64,000 nucleotides of DNA from Chrysopilus asiliformis (GCA_964034945.1 OZ035960.1:72114445-72178444); one strand, 5' to 3'; positions 1-10,648 are shown, numbered from the stretch's first letter. Made by a program: numbers and translations. The notes: generated by a model not told the origin, from the letters alone.

Positions 1-153
1 AAAAAAAAATATTTTATTGAAAAAAAGCTTTTATTTAAATTAAAAATGCACTAAAATAGAAAAAATTATTTTTGAGCACTGTATATCGAAATAGTAAACA
101 GCTTAATTATTTTTTCCTTTTATTGCATTTTTTGAAATAAAAGCTTTTTTAAC
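1..153. repeat. End of an H1 downstream spacer, cut by the window edge
   Basis: This AT-rich stretch matches the spacer 3' of the H1 copies, for example around 3880-3975 (the ttaaaaatgcactaaaat string followed by an agaaatagtaaa string). The window therefore opens inside a further H1 unit, and the array probably extends to the left. No gene is seen here. Confidence 0.75.
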
Positions 154-445
154 TACAGCCTTGGCCAAAAGTATTGAGCACCCTGTAAATTTTACTAATA
201 TACAAAATCTAATGCTCCAAATCAATCGTATTGTTTATTAAAGTTTTGTCGGCATCTAAAAAATAAAATTTAAACAATAGTCAAGTGGCTGGTTAGTAAC
301 AAAACATCTAGAACCTTAAAAATTTGCTTTTGTGGTGTTTTTTGATATCCGATTAGTTCGCTTTCTCAGCTCGCTGTGAAGACATACAGTTGTGTAGTGC
401 CTTGAAGTGATTTTTTTTCAATAAATTAAATATTTTAATGTAAAT

Positions 446-922
446 ATGGCGAAAAAAGATAACTGACATTGCAACAGCGGGTAGAAATTCAACTTTTGAA
501 GCAGCAAGGCAAGTCCCAAGTGAAAATTTCTAAAACCGTTAAATTTTCGCGTCGAGCTGTGCAATATGTTATCGAACGGTTCGAGAAGACTGGGTCGCAT
601 AAAAATAGACACAGATCTGGACGAAAACGACTTACTATAGATCGTGAAGACAGAATATTAGTAAGGGATTCACTGAAAAATAGGAGAAAAACGTCTTTCG
701 AGCTCGCTGCTGATTTTTCAGTAACAATTAAAAAGCCAATATCTGCCAGGACGACACGAAGAAGGCTGCAGAAAGCTGGTCTAAAAGGCTGTAAAGCCAG
801 GAAGAAGCCGTGGCTTTCCGAAAAAAACAAAAAGGCTCGCTTCCAATGGGCTCTAAAACACAAAAGTTTAACCGAGCAAGATTGGTCAAATATTCTATGG
901 TCGGACGAATCAAACTTCGAAA
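446..922 (+). pseudogene. Tc1-like transposase, 5' half (left arm)
   Basis: The reading frame codes for an N-terminal paired-like helix-turn-helix region (QQGKSQVKISKTV, then a basic GRKR hinge) and runs into the first catalytic block, WSDESNF, where the D is the first residue of the DDE triad. The rest of the catalytic domain is absent because the palindrome axis cuts it off. The likely start is the ATG at 446, but a frameshift puts a TGA a few codons later, and the long open frame only begins near 469. The same lesion occurs in the right arm, so it predates the inverted duplication. Not functional as it stands. Confidence 0.85.
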
Positions 923-965
923 ATAATGTTTTTCTACAGAAAAAGGAATTATTTTACTCCCCTGA

Positions 966-1438
966 AAGTTTGATTCGTCCGACCATAGAATATTTGACCA
1001 ATCTTGCTCGGTTAAACTTTTGTGTTTTAGAGCCCATTGGAAGCGAGCCTTTTTGTTTTTTTCGGAAAGCCACGGCTTCTTCCTGGCTTTGCAGCCTTTT
1101 AGACCAGCTTTCTGCAGCCTTCTTCGTGTCGTCCTGGCAGATATTGGCTTTTTAATTGTTACTGAAAAATCAGCAGCGAGCTCGAAAGACGTTTTTCTCC
1201 TATTTTTCAGTGAATCCCTTACTAATATTCTGTCTTCACGATCTATAGTAAGTCGTTTTCGTCCAGATCTGTGTCTATTTTTTTGCGACCCAGTCTTCTC
1301 GAACCGTTCGATAACATATTGCACAGCTCGACGCGAAAATTTAACGGTTTTAGAAATTTTCACTTGGGACTTGCCTTGCTGCTTCAAAAGTTGAATTTCT
1401 ACCCGCTGTTGCAATGTCAGTTATCTTTTTTTCGCCAT
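966..1438 (-). pseudogene. Tc1-like transposase, 5' half (right arm)
   Basis: This is the mirror copy of the left-arm transposase fragment, read on the minus strand from the ATG at 1438. It has the same helix-turn-helix region, the same GRKR hinge, the same early frameshift and the same WSDESNF end. Only a few bases differ between the arms, for example a GSQKN versus GSHKN change. Confidence 0.85.
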
Positions 1439-1730
1439 ATTTACATTAAAATATTTAATTTATTGAAAAAAAATCACTTCAAGGCACTACACAACTGTAT
1501 GTCTTCACAGCGAGCTGAGAAAGCGAACTAATCGGATATCAAAAAACACCACAAAAGCAAATTTTTAAGGTTCTAGATGTTTTGTTACTAACCAGCCACT
1601 TGACTAATGTTTAAATTTTATTTTTTAGATGCCGACAAAACTTTAATAAACAATACGATTGATTTGGAGCATTAGATTTTGTATATTAGTAAAATTTACA
1701 GGGTGCTCAATACTTTTGGCCAAGGCTGTA

Positions 1731-2692
1731 TTTGCAGTTTTAACTAGTTTTGCAGTGGCAAGAAATCCGTTTTCTCAATGCTTGACAAACATTAATGTGT
1801 TTGCTATCAATGTTGATAAACATTGAGCCATTCTCGTTAGCGGAAGATGCTTAATATGTACCTTTTAGCCCAAAAGTTAAAAACCTGGAAAATCGCGAAA
1901 AAAACGGTGTAAAAAACAATCGGTGCCGAAATTGGCATTAAATAAGAAATAAGACGAATTTGAAACACATGTAATAGCTAAAACTTCCAAGTGTGTTTGT
2001 TTAAAAAAGTGTTTTTTTTACGGAATATTGATTAATTTTGAAAATATCAAAGAAGTATTTCTTTTAGTCATTTAATTACAAATTTAATGAATGAATTTTT
2101 GTATATTTGTATTTCCAACAATACATGTCAGCGAACTAATAAAAATTTTATTATCGGCTTACGAATATAATGTACCAATTATTTTTTTTTCTAACTACAA
2201 ACGACATATAAGAGGTTTAATATTGGTAAACTTTAGGGGCGAAAAAGATCTAACAGAAATGTTAATTATAAAAATCGTAAATAATGTAACAGAAAAAATA
2301 ACAGTATCCATTTTGAAAATGAATATATATGACATAAAATGGGGTGACAAATTATTATTTTTTGATTTTTCTTCTGTAATAATAATATAAACGATGTTCA
2401 GACAAAAGAAAATTAACAGATATCTAAATTATCACAAAAAATGTAAGATATCTTAAATTAGTCAAAAGAAAAATGTTCAATGGAAAAATTATATTTGAAG
2501 TCGATTATATTTTCTCCTTCGTAGTGGCTCTCACACATTCTTTTACCTACACTTACTTCTGTGACCAGTTTATTCGATTCGTTTTAATATTGTTCGAGTT
2601 TAACAGTAAACCGTTTCGTACCTCTGACAACTTCCGAGTGAATTTTTTTGCAACAATACGGAACATTGAATAAATAGTTGAATAGTAAAAAA
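1731..2692. other. Spacer before H1 copy 1: repeat-D scrap plus H1 upstream block
   Basis: Bases 1739-1966 are a shortened, diverged copy of the repeat seen complete at 7143-8035 (the cattctcgttagcggaagat word is present). From about 1967 to the H1 start the sequence is the AT-rich upstream block found before every H1 copy. No convincing coding sequence was found. The last 200 bp show no clear TATA box. Drosophila H1 is known to use a TRF2-dependent, TATA-less promoter, so this is compatible with a promoter here, but no motif proves it. Confidence 0.6.
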
Positions 2693-3358
2693 ATGGCCGA
2701 AAACACAGCTACTGAAACAGTCGCCGCACCGCCAGCAGAAGTGAAGAAAACTAAGAAAGCGGCGATTGGTGGAGCAAAGAAGGCTCCAAAAGCTAAACCA
2801 AATCATCCACCAACGTCTGACATGGTAAATAGTGCCATCAAAAATTTGAAAGAGCGTGGCGGTTCTTCATTGTCAGCTATAAAGAAATATTTGGCTATCA
2901 ATTATAAAGTTGATTCAGATAAATTAGCACCTTTCATCAAGAAATATTTAAAAGGAGCCGTAACCAGTGGCACATTGATTCAGACCAAAGGGAAGGGAGC
3001 TTCTGGTTCATTCAAGCTGCCATCTGGTGCTAAGGAGAAGGATCAAAAGGTCAAAAAATCCAAGCAACCAGCCACAGGAAAAAGAGTTGCCAAACCAAAG
3101 AAGAAAGCCACAAAGCCAGAAACTAAAAAGTCCACAGCAACTAAGAAGGCAGCGATCGGTGTGAAAAATGACAAGAAAAAGGAGAGCGCCTCAGCAGCAA
3201 AAACTGCAAAGAAAAGTGGAGTAGTTAAGGCTAAACCAAAAGCGGCCCCAAAACAGAAGCCAACCAAACCAACGAAGGCAGTTGCTAAGAGTCCAAAAGC
3301 GCCTAAACCAAAAAAAGCCGCAGGTAAAGCTAAAAAACCAGTAGCTTCCAAAAAATAA
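2693..3358 (+). CDS. Histone H1, array copy 1
   Basis: Linker histone of 221 residues that binds nucleosomes and linker DNA to compact chromatin. The layout is classic for H1: a short N-terminal tail rich in Ala, Pro and Lys (1-37), a winged-helix globular domain at about 38-110 ([30 protein letters not shown] and [11 protein letters not shown] are recognisable) and a Lys/Ala/Pro-rich C-terminal tail to the end. The gene has no intron. The start is the ATG in AAAAAAATGG, with A at -3 and G at +4, and copy 6 has a shifted upstream frame, which rules out an earlier start. This copy differs from the core copies at I69, T91, T94 and S111, at a GKRV instead of EKKV, and at a late A-to-V. It is followed by a histone 3' stem-loop. 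It looks functional. Confidence 0.96.
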   Translation: MAENTATETVAAPPAEVKKTKKAAIGGAKKAPKAKPNHPPTSDMVNSAIKNLKERGGSSLSAIKKYLAINYKVDSDKLAPFIKKYLKGAVTSGTLIQTKGKGASGSFKLPSGAKEKDQKVKKSKQPATGKRVAKPKKKATKPETKKSTATKKAAIGVKNDKKKESASAAKTAKKSGVVKAKPKAAPKQKPTKPTKAVAKSPKAPKPKKAAGKAKKPVASKK

Positions 3359-3998
3359 TCTACTCAAATTGACCTTTGGTAATCATAAAAATTGCATGAG
3401 TTTACCGCAACCAAATAAATAAATTTAACAAAGCTCTTCTCAGGGCTACCAAAAATATTTTTAAAGAGCATTCAAGTTACCATATGATTTTGAAAATTCT
3501 CCTATTTTTAAAAGCTCTCATTTAGCTTACCTTTGTATCTATTTCGCTGTCGGGGTCAAATCTTGCAATCCAATTTTGAACCGCTTCCCATCCAATTGAC
3601 TTGAAAGTTTGCACACGTCCCATGATAACACTATATTTTCACTAGTTTGTTCTTGTAAGGACAAGCGAAGGTCCTGTAGGGATGACATAATTATCCTTGT
3701 CCTCAAATGTTCCAGAACAAAAAAACCCATCTCGGGGTTTTTGCGGTCGCTGAATCCGATTCTGGCATTAAGAAGTCTGTAACGATAACGGAAGATACTG
3801 TTGGGCTAAAGTGATTATGTTTTTGCTTTTGGATTTTTAGTCATACTAATCAAATACAAAATGACTAAAAAGAATAAAATTTAAAAAATATTTTATTGAA
3901 AAAAAAGCTTTTATTTAAATTAAAAATGCACTAAAATGGGAAAAAATATATATAGAAATAGTAAAAAGCAATTATTATTCTTACCTTTTAGTGCCTTT
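3359..3998. other. Downstream spacer of H1 copy 1
   Basis: Apart from the 3' stem-loop, no gene is seen. Bases about 3655-3790 read like one decayed monomer of the 122-bp minisatellite of the nearby Helitron-like elements: aaggtcctgta, a ttatcctt word and ggggtttttgcggtcgctga appear in the same order. The region is present after every H1 copy. Confidence 0.6.
3432..3470 (+). promoter_or_regulatory. Histone mRNA 3' stem-loop and downstream element, copy 1
   Basis: AGCTCTTCTCAGGGCT at 3432-3447 forms a six-base stem with a TCTC loop, followed by ACC. This is the form of the stem-loop bound by SLBP in replication-dependent histone mRNAs. An AAAGAGC block about 16 bases downstream is a candidate histone downstream element for U7 snRNA. 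This indicates non-polyadenylated, S-phase type H1 mRNA. Confidence 0.9.
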
Positions 3999-5224
3999 GA
4001 CGTTATTTACTACGCTTATAACTCATGAACGGATGCACCGATTTCGATGATACGCAACAATTCGGACTGGTCTTCGGCCAAACAAGAAGAATAGCCAAAA
4101 AAATTTCGGAAAATCTCCACCGGAAAAGTCGGAAAATATTGAAAAACGAAAATTGCATACTTTCAGGGGTTGCTGGTGGCAGCGGTTTTCTGGTTTACAC
4201 TTTCAGTAATTCCAAATCAAAAATCCCGATTCCTTTTTCGTTTTGTTAGAAAAGTCGAGAAAAATGTTGGAGAAAAGCGGGAATATCGGAAAAATTGAAA
4301 CTTGCATTTTGTATGTGATTATGGTATGGAAGGAGAAAATATTGTATTTGGAACTGAAAAACGGATAATTTTGTCCCTCACGATGATGTTATCGCACACA
4401 GATGGCGTTACGCTCTCAGACTTACGTTTAATAGCTGAGAAATATATTCGCTCTTTCTTTTTATTTGTGAGATAGAGTTATACATTTTTTTGATTTGTGA
4501 GATGGGGTAACGTATAAACTCAAGAACTACTGCACCAACGACCACGGTCTATAGTTAGGTGTGGTCGCGGTATCAGCTCCCCTTTCACCCCCTCGCCAGT
4601 TATCTTCTGAACCACTGAAGGGATTTGAATACGGTTTTCAGTGTCGGGGAGGTCAATCATAAAAAAAATTTCATCCACTCAAACTACTCCGCTCTACATG
4701 GTACAAGCCCCCTTCCTGCTATCTACTAAACTACAGAACGGATTTTTATACGATTTTTAGTGTTGGATAGGTTATCTGTCAAGGTAAATTTTCGACCAAT
4801 CCCGTCTGAAAAACGGATAATTTTGTCCCTCACGATAATGTTATCGCCAACAGATGGTGTCACGTTTTCAGACTTAAGTTTAACAGCTGAGAAATATATT
4901 CGCTCTCTCATTGATGATCGATGCGAAACGTTTATTTATCGCAAATTATTGCTGTTTTTTCTACTTTTAAATCGTCGAAAGTATTTTATTTTGTGATCAA
5001 CGAAGTGAATCCAGGTATTTACTAAATGAAATTAAATGGATTGGTGTTGAATTTTGTGCTTTTTTCCAGAACATTGTGATTTCCAAAAGTGAGGTTAGCG
5101 TCACATCGAATCTGGACTTGCATCAACACAAATTTCCTTTATTCATCCACTGTTTTTGTGCGATTTGATAATTTAAATTATTCATTTTGTGGAGAACGAA
5201 TTTAAATAATGTATTTTGTCACCG
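3999..5224. repeat. Helitron-like family B fragments
   Basis: The segment beginning gacgttatttactacgc, then a 'cttataactc..gaacgg.tgcaccgatttcgatga' phrase, is the same family as 49133-49660 and 52186-52637. It runs into a second stretch ('actcaagaactactgcacca' near 4520) repeated near 6560 and 11840. The style of these leaders resembles insect Helitron 5' ends, but no complete ends can be paired here. No protein gene is supported. Confidence 0.45.
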
Positions 5225-6440
5225 ACCAATTCGTTTATTTAAAATAAATCTATTTGTATGGGAGAGGGAGGTAGGAGTGGTCCAACTGGATAGATAAATT
5301 GTATAAAATCATATCCTAAACACATTTCGTCTATATAAACTTTTCGATACGATGCACCATTTTCGAGAAAATAGGGAAAAAGTATTCAATTTGTATCGGG
5401 GAGGGGAAAGAGGTAGTCTAACTGAATTTTGATGTATAGAAAAGTTCTGTAAAATAATATTCAAAACACATTTTAGCTTTATAAATTTTTCAATACGATT
5501 CACCGTTTTCGAGAAAATTGCGAAAAAGTTTTCATTGATATGGAGAAGGGAATGGTCCGATTTTGCCAGTTCAAGAACTTAGCATTGGGCGCATTCACGA
5601 ATACTCAACGGTTGAGTAAATCTCGATTAGTTCTCGTGAATGCCTCGATACATTAAACAGCTGATATCTGTCAATCTTGTCATAGACAAATGGAGGGAAA
5701 CTTCGTTGTGTGAAAATTGTTAGTTGTAATTATGGAAAACCACTGGTTTTTGGAGTTTTTAGCTGAAGATGATGTTACCACAAACATTGCAACAGATTCC
5801 TGATTTAATGCAAACATCTTTATTTGCGCATGAAATATTTAAAGGCCGTGAATCGGTGAAAGTGCGGAATGAAAAATTTCTTCAAACGGTTGGAAATATT
5901 TCCACCTCTTGTAAACTAATAAAATGCAACTTATCAGTTTGTAATCTGTGATGCACCTCCGGAGTTTCGAAAATATTATGTTCCATATCATTTAATTTGT
6001 AAATTTGATCCAGAAAAGCCATTCTGTTTCGCAAATATTTTGTTCTTGGAAAAAATGCCAGCTGTTATCTGTCAAAATACTCAATCCATCGGTTGAGCAG
6101 AAGAGTATCGCAGTAATTTTCCGATACAAAAAATGGCGGCCGATCAGTGGTTATGATGAGTAAATCTCTCAACTGTTGAGCAAATCTCTCAACCGTTGAG
6201 TACCGTGAATGCGCCCATTGGCATTTACGAGAAACGCAACTGTAAATATTTCAAATCTCTAAGTCAATCCTTCCGAAAGTTATGATATTCACGGATATAT
6301 AGACGGACAGACGACAGATATACAGACATGCTAAAATCGAAATCTTTTGTCATCTCAAACACCCTGGTGTAGTTCATTTTTGTGTCCAGCGATTGGTTTG
6401 ATACGTTACAACTAAATCTAATATACTTCAATATGATTCT
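5225..6440. repeat. Dispersed repeat family C, copy 1 (interrupted)
   Basis: Both sides of the 5587-6216 insertion match pieces of the repeat at 16803-17452. Shared parts are the 'gatgcaccgttttcgag' phrase (seen twice at 5340-5520), a gacggacag run near 6302, and a 'caccctggtgtagttcat' phrase near 6360. Its class is unknown. Similar fly repeats with a short GGACAGAC tract are common, but I cannot name a family. Confidence 0.5.
5587..6216. mobile_element. PIF/Harbinger-like non-autonomous element, 630 bp
   Basis: The ends are inverted repeats: GGGCGCATTCACG followed by a CTCAACGGTTGAG word at the left, and the complement at the right ending CGTGAATGCGCCC. A 3-bp duplication ATT flanks it (5584-5586 and 6217-6219). 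A 3-bp duplication with G-rich ends fits the PIF/Harbinger superfamily. The CTCAAC/GTTGAG word occurs several times near both ends. The interior has a short frame from about 5733 starting MENHWFLEFLAEDD, which stops after 23 codons and could be a scrap of a transposon protein, but that is uncertain. Confidence 0.75.
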
Positions 6441-7142
6441 CATATAGTGTGGAGGTCCCCAATCTGGAGTTCAGGAACAAACTTATTGGGGTGCGAGAGC
6501 GTTTTTTTTATTTGTGAGATAGTTATAAATTTTTTTGATTTGTGAGATGGAGTAACGTACAAACTCAAGAACTACTGCACCAACATAGACTATGTATCAT
6601 GACCACGATTTATAGTTAGGTGTGGTCGCGATATCAGCTCCCCTTTCACCCCCTCGCCTGTTATCTACTGAACCACTGAAGGGATTTGAATACGGTTTTC
6701 AGTGTTGGCAGGTCAATCATAAATGAAATTTTCATGCACTCAAACTACTCCGCTCTACATGGTACAAGCCCCCTTCCTGCTATCTACTAAACTACAGAAC
6801 GGATTTTTATACGATTTTTAGTGTTGGATAGGTTTTCTGTCAAGGTAAATTTTCGACCAATCCCCTCCTCAGCTATCTCTCAAACTATTTTATGGATGGT
6901 CAACATATGTTACAACATAAATGCAAAAATTTTAAGTATCTGGCGATAATTTTCTTGAAAACAGTGCGTCAAACCAAAAAATTATGAACGAAAAATTATT
7001 TGAAATACAATCACTACATAATTTTTCTATACATCAAAATACTTTTGAAAAAAAAAGGGTTTTTTCATATTCAAAGATTTATTATAATACTACCCGGGCA
7101 ACCGTGTTTTTGCAAGCTAGTTTTAAATAAAATTTTTTTTTA
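6217..7142. repeat. Repeat sequence, including a Helitron-like 3' end at about 7123
   Basis: After the last part of family C (to about 6440), the sequence 6480-6900 repeats 4440-4800 (the 'gatttgtgagatg' and 'actactccgctctacatggt' phrases) and recurs at 11760-12400. Near 7090-7125 it reads CCCGGGCAAC...GCAAGCTAGT, resembling the 3' end of insect Helitrons (short GC-rich hairpin, then CTAG-T). No gene is supported. Confidence 0.4.
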
Positions 7143-8035
7143 ACTACTTGCAGTTTTAACTAGTTTTGCAGTTGCAAGAAATCCGTTTTCTCAATGCTTG
7201 ACAAACATCAATGTGTTTGCTATCAATGTTGCTAAACATTGAGCCATTCTCGTTAGCGGAAGATGCTTTTAGCCAAAAAGTTAAAAACCTGGAAAATAGC
7301 ATTTTGTTACCTACAAAACTGCGAAAAAAACTGTGTAAAAACAATCGGTGCCGAAATTGGCATTATACTTTTGCATATATCCACATAAGATCGGCGCTCC
7401 AAATGAAAGCATATTCGCTTATGGTCTGGAGAGGAGTCAAAAAATCGCTCTAAAGAAATCGTGGTCCATTTTGCTTAAAGTTTAATTGTAGTTCTTGATT
7501 ATAAAGAGTATTTCTTTTGGTATAAAAGAAATACCCTTAGTGACAGCTGTCAAACCTGGCGATGTTGGAAGAATATTCGTTGTTTTACCGCAAAACTGTG
7601 TTCAGTGATGAGGCCCATTTTCGGCTCAATGGAATTGTTAGCAAGAAAAATTGTCGCTTTTGGAGAGAGATAAATCCACAAGTTATATTGAAGACACAAC
7701 TGCACTCACAAATATGCACTGATTAGTGTGGCTTGCATACCGGCGGCATTGTTGAAGCGTATGTCTTTCAGATTGACGTTATTCCGCGTAATGGACATGT
7801 CAATTGCGCTCCAGGATCATACGACCTGACACCCCTCGATTATTCCGTGTGTTCGACAGACTGCCACAGACTGTTCGACTGACTTGTACTTTTTTGAAGT
7901 GAAAACTTCTTTAGTGCCGTTGTGAGTGATTTCAAACTTGATGAAACGAAAAAGCGACAGTAAAAAGAGAAAGGATTTTTGAGATAGAATACAGATGGGT
8001 GCCGGTCAATTTATCGTAAACAAGAGTGATGGGTA
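7143..8035. repeat. Repeat D with Tc1/mariner remnant, copy 1
   Basis: This block of nearly 900 bp occurs before each (GGGGAA)n array: here, at 12421-13308 and, lacking its first part, at 13851-14645. The three copies are almost identical. It includes the decayed transposase described separately and ends in gatgggtagtgg, directly joined to the hexanucleotide array. The first half (7143-7550) shows no recognisable protein. Confidence 0.6.
7560..7885 (+). pseudogene. Tc1/mariner-superfamily transposase remnant, copy 1
   Basis: Reading from 7601 gives FSDEAHFRLNG, then a KNCRFWREINPQV block, a CGLHTGGI block after an internal stop, and later a YDLTPLDY motif. These match, in order, the first catalytic block (SDEAHF, with the first catalytic D) and the C-terminal DLTPLD block of a common insect Tc1/mariner-type transposase. 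The stretch that normally carries the second catalytic D is missing between them. It is a decayed, internally deleted fragment. Confidence 0.75.
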
Positions 8036-8037
8036 GT

Positions 8038-8413
8038 GGGAAGGGGAAGGGGAAGGGGAAGGGGAAGGGGAAGGGGAAGGGGAAGGGGAAGGGGAAGGGG
8101 AAGGGGAAGGGGAAGGGGAAGGGGAAGGGGAAGGGGAAGGGGAAGGGGAAGGGGAAGGGGAAGGGGAAGGGGAAGGGGAAGGGGAAGGGGAAGGGGAAGG
8201 GGAAGGGGAAGGGGAAGGGGAAGGGGAAGGGGAAGGGGAAGGGGAAGGGGAAGGGGAAGGGGAAGGGGAAGGGGAAGGGGAAGGGGAAGGGGAAGGGGAA
8301 GGGGAAGGGGAAGGGGAAGGGGAAGGGGAAGGGGAAGGGGAAGGGGAAGGGGAAGGGGAAGGGGAAGGGGAAGGGGAAGGGGAAGGGGAAGGGGAAGGGG
8401 AAGGGGAAGGGGA
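8038..8413. repeat. (GGGGAA)n hexanucleotide array 1
   Basis: About 376 bp of perfect GGGGAA repeats, around 62 copies. The right end runs straight into ggagcaggtttttagcta, which is internal sequence of the Helitron-like family A, so the 5' end of that element is lost here. The G-runs on one strand could form G-quadruplexes. The long Gly-Lys and Gly-Arg frames in it are only translations of the repeat. Confidence 0.97.
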
Positions 8414-8932
8414 GCAGGTTTTTAGCTATGTAGGTTTTCAAAATTCGAAACGGAAGTTCCTGTAAGGATAATGAAAATATCCTTTTTCCCATTTTTCCCC
8501 GGAAAAATTTGGGTTATAGGGTTTTTGAGGTCGCTGATCACGAATCCGGTATTAGATTTTCAAAATTCGAAACGGAAGGTCCTGTAAGGATAATGAAAAT
8601 ATCCTTTTTCCCATTTTTCCCCGGAAAAATTTGCGTTATAGGGTTTTTGGGGTCGCTGATCACGAATCCGGTATTAGATTTTCAAAATTCGAAACGGAAG
8701 GTCCTGTAAGGATAATGAAAATATCCTTTTTCCCATTTTTCCCCGGAAAAATTGGCACTATAGGGTTTTTGGGGTCGCTGATCACGAATCCGGTATTAGA
8801 TTTTCAAAATTCGAAACGGAAGTTCCTATAAGAATAACATTTTTTCCCAAAACTTTTTAAGTTATTTATGGTTTTTTGGCATTCTAAAATTTACACAAAA
8901 AAACTTTTAGCTGCCAACGAAGGGTCTGCTAG
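8414..8932 (+). mobile_element. Helitron-like family A, copy 1 (5' truncated)
   Basis: The element lacks its 5' terminus (replaced by the GGGGAA array) but keeps about three and a half 122-bp minisatellite monomers and the 3' end GCCAACGAAGGGTCTGCTAG followed by T. The CTAG-T ending after a short GC-bearing stretch is the usual form of Helitron 3' ends. No Rep/helicase coding is present. Confidence 0.7.
8420..8830 (+). repeat. 122-bp minisatellite in Helitron copy 1
   Basis: Tandem monomers contain ggaaggtcctgtaaggataa, a tttttccc..ttttccccgg stretch and ggtcgctgatcacgaatcc. The spacing is 122 bp (compare positions 8509 and 8631). Because 122 is not a multiple of three, each monomer is open in alternating frames, which creates false ORFs. 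Confidence 0.9.
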
Positions 8933-8962
8933 TATATATATATATAATATTTTTTTACCATA

Positions 8963-9252
8963 TCGCGGATTTTTAAAAAGATTACGACAAAATTCCTATG
9001 ATTTTAAGTGGAAATTTTAATGTGAATTTTGCATTGGATACAGCGCTCCCTTTGATTGAGTTCCTCAACACCAAATTAAATTTAAAAATGTGCTCCAGTC
9101 GCACTGAATCGAGAACATGATTGAAAACAGTAATTGACGCTGTATTTCAAAGATATATTGATCAAACCCAAACTAAAGCATTCATTTTATACTTTAGTTA
9201 TCATAAGCCGCTCGTGTCATTTATTGAAATTGAAAACAAAGAGTCTGAATAA
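8963..9252 (+). pseudogene. EEP endonuclease fragment, unit 1
   Basis: The frame from 8998 gives MILSGNFNVNF, a fragment of the GDFN block of endonuclease/exonuclease/phosphatase proteins with N in place of the catalytic D, followed by a TVIDAVFQRY block and a YFSYHKPLVSF end where an SDH-type motif is expected. A TGA at 9118 breaks this copy, and its 5' part is missing compared with the other units. Such domains occur in Helentron-type elements and non-LTR retrotransposons. The closest resemblance I recall is to arthropod proteins linked to Helitron/PIF1-type genes. Confidence 0.7.
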
Positions 9253-10648
9253 AAATATAATATGACTTTTGAACGCGGTACCAATATTATAATAAATAAA
9301 CGCTATAAATATCCCACACATGATACCGCATTCGTCTCATTCTCTCGCTGTTTAGTTTTCCTAAGGTTTGACTTCTACCGCGTGTGCATTGCACACACAT
9401 GTTTTTTAAAGTTCTAATCCTTTTAAAAAAAACCCGCTTGATTGATCTCTTATTAATTTTCACAATATTATAAGATATTTGTTGCGAAACTCGTCATTTT
9501 GTTGCATTAGGCATAGTACAAGGAAGTTTAGAAAGTTAGTTCCCTGAGTGAGTGGCTTCAATAGTTGCCTGTTAAAAATTACAGAAATTTTCTACACAAG
9601 TAATTTTCGGCAGCGCAGAACATTTTTAAATTTTCTTAGATACATATATATTCGAAAATCACTAATTTGAAAATCGAAAAAAAACCAAAATGAAGCAATG
9701 TTGTAGTTGATAATGATTATTTCGTTTATTGAATAAGTTACTAATTGTAAAACACAAAGTGGATTTTTTACACGATAAATCAATTTGATGTTATTTAATA
9801 TAAAGTTCTGTTATCAATCTAATGCAGAAAAGAACCTATTTTTATTTAAACTATGTTGTAATGGAAATTTTTTATCAAATATGGAAAGCATTTAAAATTC
9901 CCTTTTGAAATAAGACGAATTTGAAACACATCTAATAGCTAAAACTTTCAAGTGTGTTTGTTTAAAAAAGTGTTTTTTTACGGAATATTGATTAATGTTG
10001 AAAATATCAAAGAAATATTTCTTTTAGTCATTTATTTACAAATTTAATGAATGATTTTTTATATATTTGTATTTTTAACGACATGTGTTAAACTAATAAA
10101 AGTTTTATTATCGGCTTATGAATAGAATGTACCAATTAATTTTTTTTCTAACTACAAACGACATATAAGAGGTTTAATATTGGTAAACTTTAGGGCCGAA
10201 AAAGATCTAACAGAAATGTTAATTATAAAAATCGTAAATAATGTAATAGAAAAAATAACAGTATCCATTTTGAAAATGAATATATATGACATAAAATGGG
10301 GTGACAAATTATTATTTTTTGATTTTCTTCTGTAATAATAATATTAACGATGTTCAGACAAAAGAAAATTAACAGATATCTAAATTATCACAAAAAATGT
10401 AAGATATCTTAAATTAGTCAAAAGAAAAATGTTCAATGGAAAAATTATATTTGAAGTCGATTATATTTTCTCCTTCGTAGTGGCTCTCACACTTTCTTTT
10501 ACCTACACTTACTTCTGTGACCAATTTATTCGATTCGTTTTAATATTGTTCGAGTTTAACAGTAAACCGTTTCGTACCTCTGACAACTTCCGAGTGAATT
10601 TTTTTGCAACAATACGGAACATTGAATAAATAGTTGAATAGTAAAAAA
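9253..10648. other. Upstream spacer of H1 copy 2
   Basis: About 1.4 kb of AT-rich sequence found before each H1 copy. It includes a 'gcattgcacacacatgtttttt' type phrase, T-rich runs, and near the gene a conserved 200-bp block with 'gtagtggctctcacac'. No gene was found. The H1 promoter must lie in the last few hundred bases, but I see no definite TATA box. Confidence 0.6.

Larger units (their letters stand above)
156..1728. mobile_element. Palindromic (head-to-head) Tc1-like element
   Basis: The two arms, 156-917 and 966-1728, are near-perfect inverted copies of about 762 bp around a 48-bp spacer. The outer ends read CAGCCTTGGCCAAAAG and its complement, and a TA target duplication flanks them (154-155 and 1729-1730), as is usual for Tc1/mariner elements. 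A related empty site is visible near 7140, where the flanking sequences run together without the element. Each arm carries only the 5' part of a transposase gene, so the element cannot code for a whole enzyme. It probably arose by inverted duplication of a 5' half and may have moved as a fold-back element using a transposase from elsewhere. Confidence 0.9.

Noticed and set aside
2473..2673. A 66-codon frame (MFNGKIIFEVDYIF...) conserved before most H1 copies
   Set aside because: It is conserved only because the whole spacer was duplicated. It lies where the H1 promoter and leader must be, is rich in Phe and Ile as expected from T-rich DNA, and matches no family.
3043..3351. 102-codon minus-strand frames inside each H1 gene
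   Set aside because: They are mirror translations of the Lys/Ala-rich H1 tail (runs of Phe, Leu and Ala) and appear in every copy for that reason only.
3539..3730. A 63-66 codon minus-strand frame after each H1
   Set aside because: It overlaps the relic minisatellite monomer, varies in its start between copies and shows no family.
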